Assembly: GCF_015482775.1 (NCBI RefSeq)
Contig: NZ_CP058214.1
Coordinates: 3,896,501-3,960,500 of the forward strand
Length of the DNA: 64,000 nucleotides
Source: Kaustia mangrovi
Lineage (GTDB): Bacteria; Pseudomonadota; Alphaproteobacteria; Rhizobiales; Im1
Direction: 5' to 3'
In this document: positions 60,341-64,000 of the stretch, one piece after another
Position numbering within the stretch: the stretch's first letter is position 1
Layout of the letters: every line of letters starts with the position of its first letter
Notes under the pieces: generated by a model
Told to the model about the DNA's origin: nothing
Seen by the model: only the letters and a program-made list of their open reading frames with translations
Databases searched by the model: none
Program-made: the position numbers and the translations under genes

Positions 60341-61735
60341 CTAGAGCTCCGGCAGCGGGCGCTGTTCGGGCCGCATCTCCTCGAGCGACAGCATGAGCCG
60401 GAGGACGCCCAGATCGTCGAAGCGATGGCCGACGATCTGGATGCCGAGCGGCAGGCCGCCGGAGGTGTAGGTCCAGTTCAGCGAGGCCGCGGGCTGTTCC
60501 GACTGGTTGAAGGCCGCCGTGTAGGTGATGTGCTCGAAGGGCTTGGCGGGATCGCTTCCGGGGCAGGGCTCGTCGGCGTCATAGGCCGGGATCGGCGAGG
60601 TCGGCAGCAGCAGGAAGTCGTAGGGCTCCGTGGTCGACACGGCGGCGTCGCGCATGGCCATGATCTGGTTGACGGCCTCGGCGAGCTCCACCGCGGTACG
60701 GCCCTTGGCTCCTTGCGCCCATTCCGCGATGAAGGGCAGGACCTTGGCGGCCTTTTCCGGCCCGCGCTTTTCCAGATCGCCGAGCGCGCGCGACCGGAAC
60801 AGGAGGTCGAGACCGTCGAGCATGCTGCGGGTGAGGAACGGGTCCACCGGTTCCACGATCGCGCCGGCGGCCTCCATGGCCCGGGCCGCGCCGTCGAGGG
60901 CGCCGAGCATCTCGTCGGTCGGCTCAAGGCCGATGCCGATATTGCGGACGAGGCCGATCTTCAGCCCCTTGAGCGGCATGGGCGCGGCGCCCGCATAGTC
61001 GTCGTCGGCCGGCGGCAGGCACATATAGTCGCGCGCATCCGGTTTGGTGAGCGCGCTCATGAGCAGCATGGAATCGGTCACGGTGCGCGTCATCGGGCCC
61101 GTCGTGCGGCCCCAATAGGGCGGATAGATCGGGATTCGCCCGAGGCTCGGCTTGTGCGCGAACACGCCGCAGGCCGCCGCCGGAAGGCGCACGGAGCCGC
61201 CGATATCGGTGCCGAGCGCGAGCGGGCCGTAGCCCGCCGCGAGCGCAGCGCCGGCGCCGGAGCTCGACCCGCCCGTATTGCGCGAGAGGTCCCAGGGGTT
61301 GCGCGTCGTGCCGTGGAGGCTCGAGACACCGGAGGAGAGCATGCCGAGATCGGGCATGGTGGTCTTGCCGACGATCACGCAGCCGGCCTCCTTCACCCGC
61401 GCGGTCGGCGGGGCGTCGTCGGTCTCCAGCTTGTCGAGGTCCGCCGCACTGGTGCCCGACGGTGTCGGGTGGCCGGCGGAGGCGATGATGTCCTTCACCG
61501 TGATCGGCACGCCATCCATGGGACCGAGCGGCTCGCCGGCGCGGTAGCGCGCCTCCGCGGCCTTCGCGGTCTCGAGCGCGTCGTCGGCCGTGACGAAGTA
61601 CATGGCGTTGACCTTGTCCTCGCACTTGGCGATGCGGTCGAGAACGGCCTGCGTGGCCTCCACGGGCGACAGCGTGCCCGCGCGGTATTGCTGGGCGAGG
61701 GCGACCGCGCTCAGTTCATGCAAAGATCGGCTCAT
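60341..61735 (-). CDS. Amidase (amidase signature family, GatA-like fold)
   Basis: 464 aa. Ser-cisSer-Lys triad region: Lys in CVIVGKTTMPDLG, cis-Ser and nucleophile in NTGGSSSGAGAALAAGYGPL and LGTDIGGSVRLPAA. Not linked to gatB/gatC, so it is probably a stand-alone hydrolase of small amides. Convergent with the glycerophosphodiesterase gene. Confidence 0.9.
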   Translation of the reverse strand: MSRSLHELSAVALAQQYRAGTLSPVEATQAVLDRIAKCEDKVNAMYFVTADDALETAKAAEARYRAGEPLGPMDGVPITVKDIIASAGHPTPSGTSAADLDKLETDDAPPTARVKEAGCVIVGKTTMPDLGMLSSGVSSLHGTTRNPWDLSRNTGGSSSGAGAALAAGYGPLALGTDIGGSVRLPAAACGVFAHKPSLGRIPIYPPYWGRTTGPMTRTVTDSMLLMSALTKPDARDYMCLPPADDDYAGAAPMPLKGLKIGLVRNIGIGLEPTDEMLGALDGAARAMEAAGAIVEPVDPFLTRSMLDGLDLLFRSRALGDLEKRGPEKAAKVLPFIAEWAQGAKGRTAVELAEAVNQIMAMRDAAVSTTEPYDFLLLPTSPIPAYDADEPCPGSDPAKPFEHITYTAAFNQSEQPAASLNWTYTSGGLPLGIQIVGHRFDDLGVLRLMLSLEEMRPEQRPLPEL

Positions 61736-61877
61736 GGATGATGACCTCCCCGGTCGGTTTGGGCTGGACAGGAGAGGCGAGTATGGCGGCTCGCAGCCGC
61801 GGTGTCACCCGTGTGGCACCGGCCGGCCCCGACCGGGCCCGCACGCTTGCGTCCCGGCCGGGGGTTGCGGATGGCCG

Positions 61878-62414
61878 TCACATGCCGGCGGAGATCACCG
61901 CGCAGGCGATGCGCGCGCCGGCCCCGCCGATGGGCTGGCTCATCTGGTCGTCCCGGGCCTCGTGGATGACGACCGCCGAGCCGTCCCCGTCCGCGAGATT
62001 GGCCCGGCCTTCCACATCGGAGAGCGCGATCCGGTCGGAGAAGAACTCCGCGGTCGCGGTGCCGTCCTCATGGGCGATGAGATTGGGCAGGTCGCCGGAA
62101 TCGGGCCCGTCCGGGTTCAGCAGGCCGTGCGCGGCCTCGCCGGGGTTGACGTGGCCCTTGGACGCCTTGAATCCTCCGGAGGCATCCTCGCAGGTTCCCA
62201 CGCTGTGGATATGGATGCCGTGGGGGCCGGCCGGCAGCCCCGTCGCCTCCACGGCGAGGATCACGCCGTTCGGGCCGTCGGTAAGGGTCACCGTGCCGAT
62301 GGTCTCGCCCTTGGCGTCGACGAGATCGCCCTTGGCCATGTCGTCGGCGGCGCTGGCGAGGGCGGGCAGGGCGATGGCGAAAGCAGCGACGAGCGATGGG
62401 AGGGTGTAACGCAT
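61878..62414 (-). CDS. sodC: Cu/Zn superoxide dismutase
   Basis: 178 aa. Signal peptide (about 1-22, ending ALASA), so periplasmic. Metal ligands: GPHGIHIHSVGTC (Cu His pair and disulfide Cys), HGLLNPDGPDSGDLPNLIAH (Zn and bridging His), SAVVIHEARDD (last Cu His), final Cys in ARIACAVI. AAGGAG precedes the start at 62414. Detoxifies superoxide outside the cytoplasm. Confidence 0.93.
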   Translation of the reverse strand: MRYTLPSLVAAFAIALPALASAADDMAKGDLVDAKGETIGTVTLTDGPNGVILAVEATGLPAGPHGIHIHSVGTCEDASGGFKASKGHVNPGEAAHGLLNPDGPDSGDLPNLIAHEDGTATAEFFSDRIALSDVEGRANLADGDGSAVVIHEARDDQMSQPIGGAGARIACAVISAGM

Positions 62415-62607
62415 GGGGGGAACGCTCCTTCCTTCGTGAATTGGCGGTCCCGTTTCCGGTGAAACGGCGCCTGAACTTGCCCCCGGCGGGACACAGGAAG
62501 CCCTCTTGCCGTTTCCACGGCTTGAAAGGTTCAAAACAAGCGCCCATAACCGGGGCGCCTGCCACCTTGAACGAGCGGGCTGATCTCATCAAGGACAACA
62601 TGACGTT

Positions 62608-63903
62608 ATGACTCCAGGCGGACGGATACAGGCGGCAATCGAGGTTCTGGACGATATTGCCGGGAATCGCCGGCCGGCTTCGGAGGCGCTGAAGGACTGG
62701 GGCCGCACCCATCGCTTCGCGGGCGCCGGCGACCGGGCGGCCATCGGCAATCTGGTTTTCGACGCGCTGCGCCACCGCAATTCGCTTGCCGCGCGCATGG
62801 GCGACGACGGTGCGCGTGCGCTTGCGCTCGCCGCGGCCGCCGGCATGCTCGACCTCACCGCCGACGCGCTCGACGCCATGTGCGCCGTTCCGCACGGCCC
62901 CGGGGCGCTGGGCGAGGCGGAGCGGGCGCGCCTTTCAGGAACGCCTGCGGCGGAGGCGCCGTGGATCGCGGGCGACTATCCCGACTGGCTGCAGCCGGCC
63001 TTCGAGCGCGTGTTCGGCGACCGCGCGGCGGAACAGGGGCGGGCGCTCGCCCGGCGCGCGCCCATCGACCTGCGCGTGAACACGCTCAAGGCGACACGCG
63101 ACAAGGTCCTGCGCGCGCTGGAGCGCTTCGGCGCGCAGGCGACGCCCCTGTCGCCGCTCGGCGTGCGCATCGCGCCGCCCGGCGGCTTCGGCCGCAGCCC
63201 CAATGTGGAGCGTGAGCCGGGCCACGGGCGCGGCCATTACGAGGTGCAGGACGAGGGCTCGCAGATCGTGTCCCTGCTGGCCGGCGCGGGGCCGGGCCTC
63301 CAGGTTGCCGACATCTGCGCGGGCGGCGGCGGCAAGACGCTCGCCATGGCCGCGCAGATGGACAATCACGGCCAGATCTACGCCTATGACGCCAACATGA
63401 CCCGGCTTCGGCCGATCTTCGAGCGGCTGCAGCGCGCCGGCGTGCGCAATGCGCAGGTGCTGGGCGCGCACGAGACGGACCGGCTGGAGGGCCTCGAAGG
63501 GCGCATGGATCTCGTCCTCGTCGACGCGCCGTGCTCGGGTACGGGGGCCTGGCGCCGCCGGCCGGACGCCAAGTGGCGCCTCACGCCGCGCGCCGTCGAG
63601 CGCCGCCTGGCGGAACAGCAGGCCGTGCTGCAGGAGGCCTGCCGGCTGGTGCGCCCCGGCGGCCGGATCGCCTATGTCACCTGTTCCGTCCTGCCGGAGG
63701 AGAATGGCGACCGGGTCTCGGCCTTCCTGAAGGCCGACCCGTCCTTCCGCCTCGTGCCGTGGACCGGGTTGTGGGCGCAGGCCGTGGGCGGCGAGCCGCC
63801 AGCCTCTGCGGATGGCAGCGAGGAGACGCTTCTCCTCACCCCGGCCGACCACGGCACGGACGGCTTCTTCCTCGCCGTCATGGAGAAGCAGCCGGAGACG
63901 TGA
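62608..63903 (+). CDS. RsmB/NOP-family RNA m5C methyltransferase
   Basis: 431 aa. N-terminal NusB-like helical domain (about 5-130), then a Rossmann methyltransferase: LQVADICAGGGGKTLAMAAQ (SAM), LVDAPCSGTGAWRRRPDAKW (motif IV Cys) and YVTCSVLPEENGD (motif VI catalytic Cys). Methylates cytosine in rRNA or tRNA; target not fixed by sequence. AAGGA lies upstream; divergent from sodC. Confidence 0.9.
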   Translation: MTPGGRIQAAIEVLDDIAGNRRPASEALKDWGRTHRFAGAGDRAAIGNLVFDALRHRNSLAARMGDDGARALALAAAAGMLDLTADALDAMCAVPHGPGALGEAERARLSGTPAAEAPWIAGDYPDWLQPAFERVFGDRAAEQGRALARRAPIDLRVNTLKATRDKVLRALERFGAQATPLSPLGVRIAPPGGFGRSPNVEREPGHGRGHYEVQDEGSQIVSLLAGAGPGLQVADICAGGGGKTLAMAAQMDNHGQIYAYDANMTRLRPIFERLQRAGVRNAQVLGAHETDRLEGLEGRMDLVLVDAPCSGTGAWRRRPDAKWRLTPRAVERRLAEQQAVLQEACRLVRPGGRIAYVTCSVLPEENGDRVSAFLKADPSFRLVPWTGLWAQAVGGEPPASADGSEETLLLTPADHGTDGFFLAVMEKQPET

Positions 63904-63973
63904 GGATTCTCTCACCCCTCGCGGCAAGCGATGGGGCCGGGGCAGCCTGCGCCCAAGCCGAAACACTCCGCTC

Positions 63974-63993
63974 ATCCCGGCGAAAGCCGGGAT
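63974..63993. repeat. Palindromic intergenic repeat copy
   Basis: ATCCCGGC-GAAA-GCCGGGAT near the window end, after the RNA methyltransferase gene; preceded by GCTC as in the copy at 10021. Likely terminator and dispersed repeat. Confidence 0.65.
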
Positions 63994-64000
63994 CTCGGAC

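Overview
The window comes from a GC-rich alphaproteobacterium. Host markers include a TRAP transporter operon, a Ppx/GppA-RlmE pair, guaB, sodC and an RsmB-type methylase. A GapR-family protein and an Omp25/31-like porin, both families typical of this class, lie on the prophage. The genus cannot be read from the sequence.

Left host arm (1-14586). A minus-strand operon encodes an N-formylglutamate amidohydrolase-like enzyme followed by TRAP subunits DctQ, DctM and DctP. A divergent RpiR/SIS regulator faces it, and a perfect TGGAAA-N4-TTTCCA palindrome sits on the putative operon promoter. Then come tRNA-Gln(CTG) with encoded CCA, two unknown single-membrane-segment proteins (one ending in an SH3 domain), Ppx/GppA overlapping RlmE, a DHA2-type MFS exporter, a flavodoxin-fold oxidoreductase, a YadG/YadH-like ABC exporter and a small GIY-YIG protein.

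Prophage (14587-57289, 42,703 bp). This is a Mu-like transposable prophage whose ends can be read to the base. Both ends begin TGT, then four bases, then GGACACATCAAA, and a 5-bp duplication GCGGG flanks them. Deleting the element and one GCGGG restores a host palindromic intergenic repeat, so the phage jumped into one copy of a dispersed repeat. The layout is Mu's: leftward repressor; rightward Ner, ParB-like protein, MuA, MuB, a block of overlapping early genes (DnaA domain IV protein, DUF3164, secreted nuclease, GemA) and Mor. Three late blocks follow: lysis/terminase/portal/gpF (26.3-33.8 kb); protease/scaffold/capsid/baseplate/fibres (36.0-48.5 kb); sheath/tube/tape measure/gpU/X/D/Com/methylase (49.6-57.15 kb). 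Each late block is preceded by an identical, identically oriented element CCCCGAC-N4-GTCGGGGGCA, a candidate activator site for Mor or for a second phage regulator.

Accessory genes sit at block boundaries: three unknown envelope-type genes (34.0-35.3 kb), an outer-membrane beta-barrel protein with its own terminator (48.6 kb), an antisense membrane protein inside the tail operon (51.9 kb) and a GapR homologue between tail genes X and D (54.9 kb). Recoding and RNA control are visible: a P2 E/E'-type frameshift site T TTT TTC, a scaffold start inside the protease gene, overlapping spanins, and a stem that buries the ribosome site of the last gene, a DNA methylase preceded by Com. One defect stands out: gene G has no in-frame stop and runs open into gene V, most simply explained by one missing G in a G run.

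Right host arm (57290-64000). A 26-bp tandem repeat, another palindromic repeat copy, then guaB (IMP dehydrogenase), a membrane-anchored glycerophosphodiesterase, an amidase, a Cu/Zn superoxide dismutase and an RsmB/NOP RNA cytosine methyltransferase.
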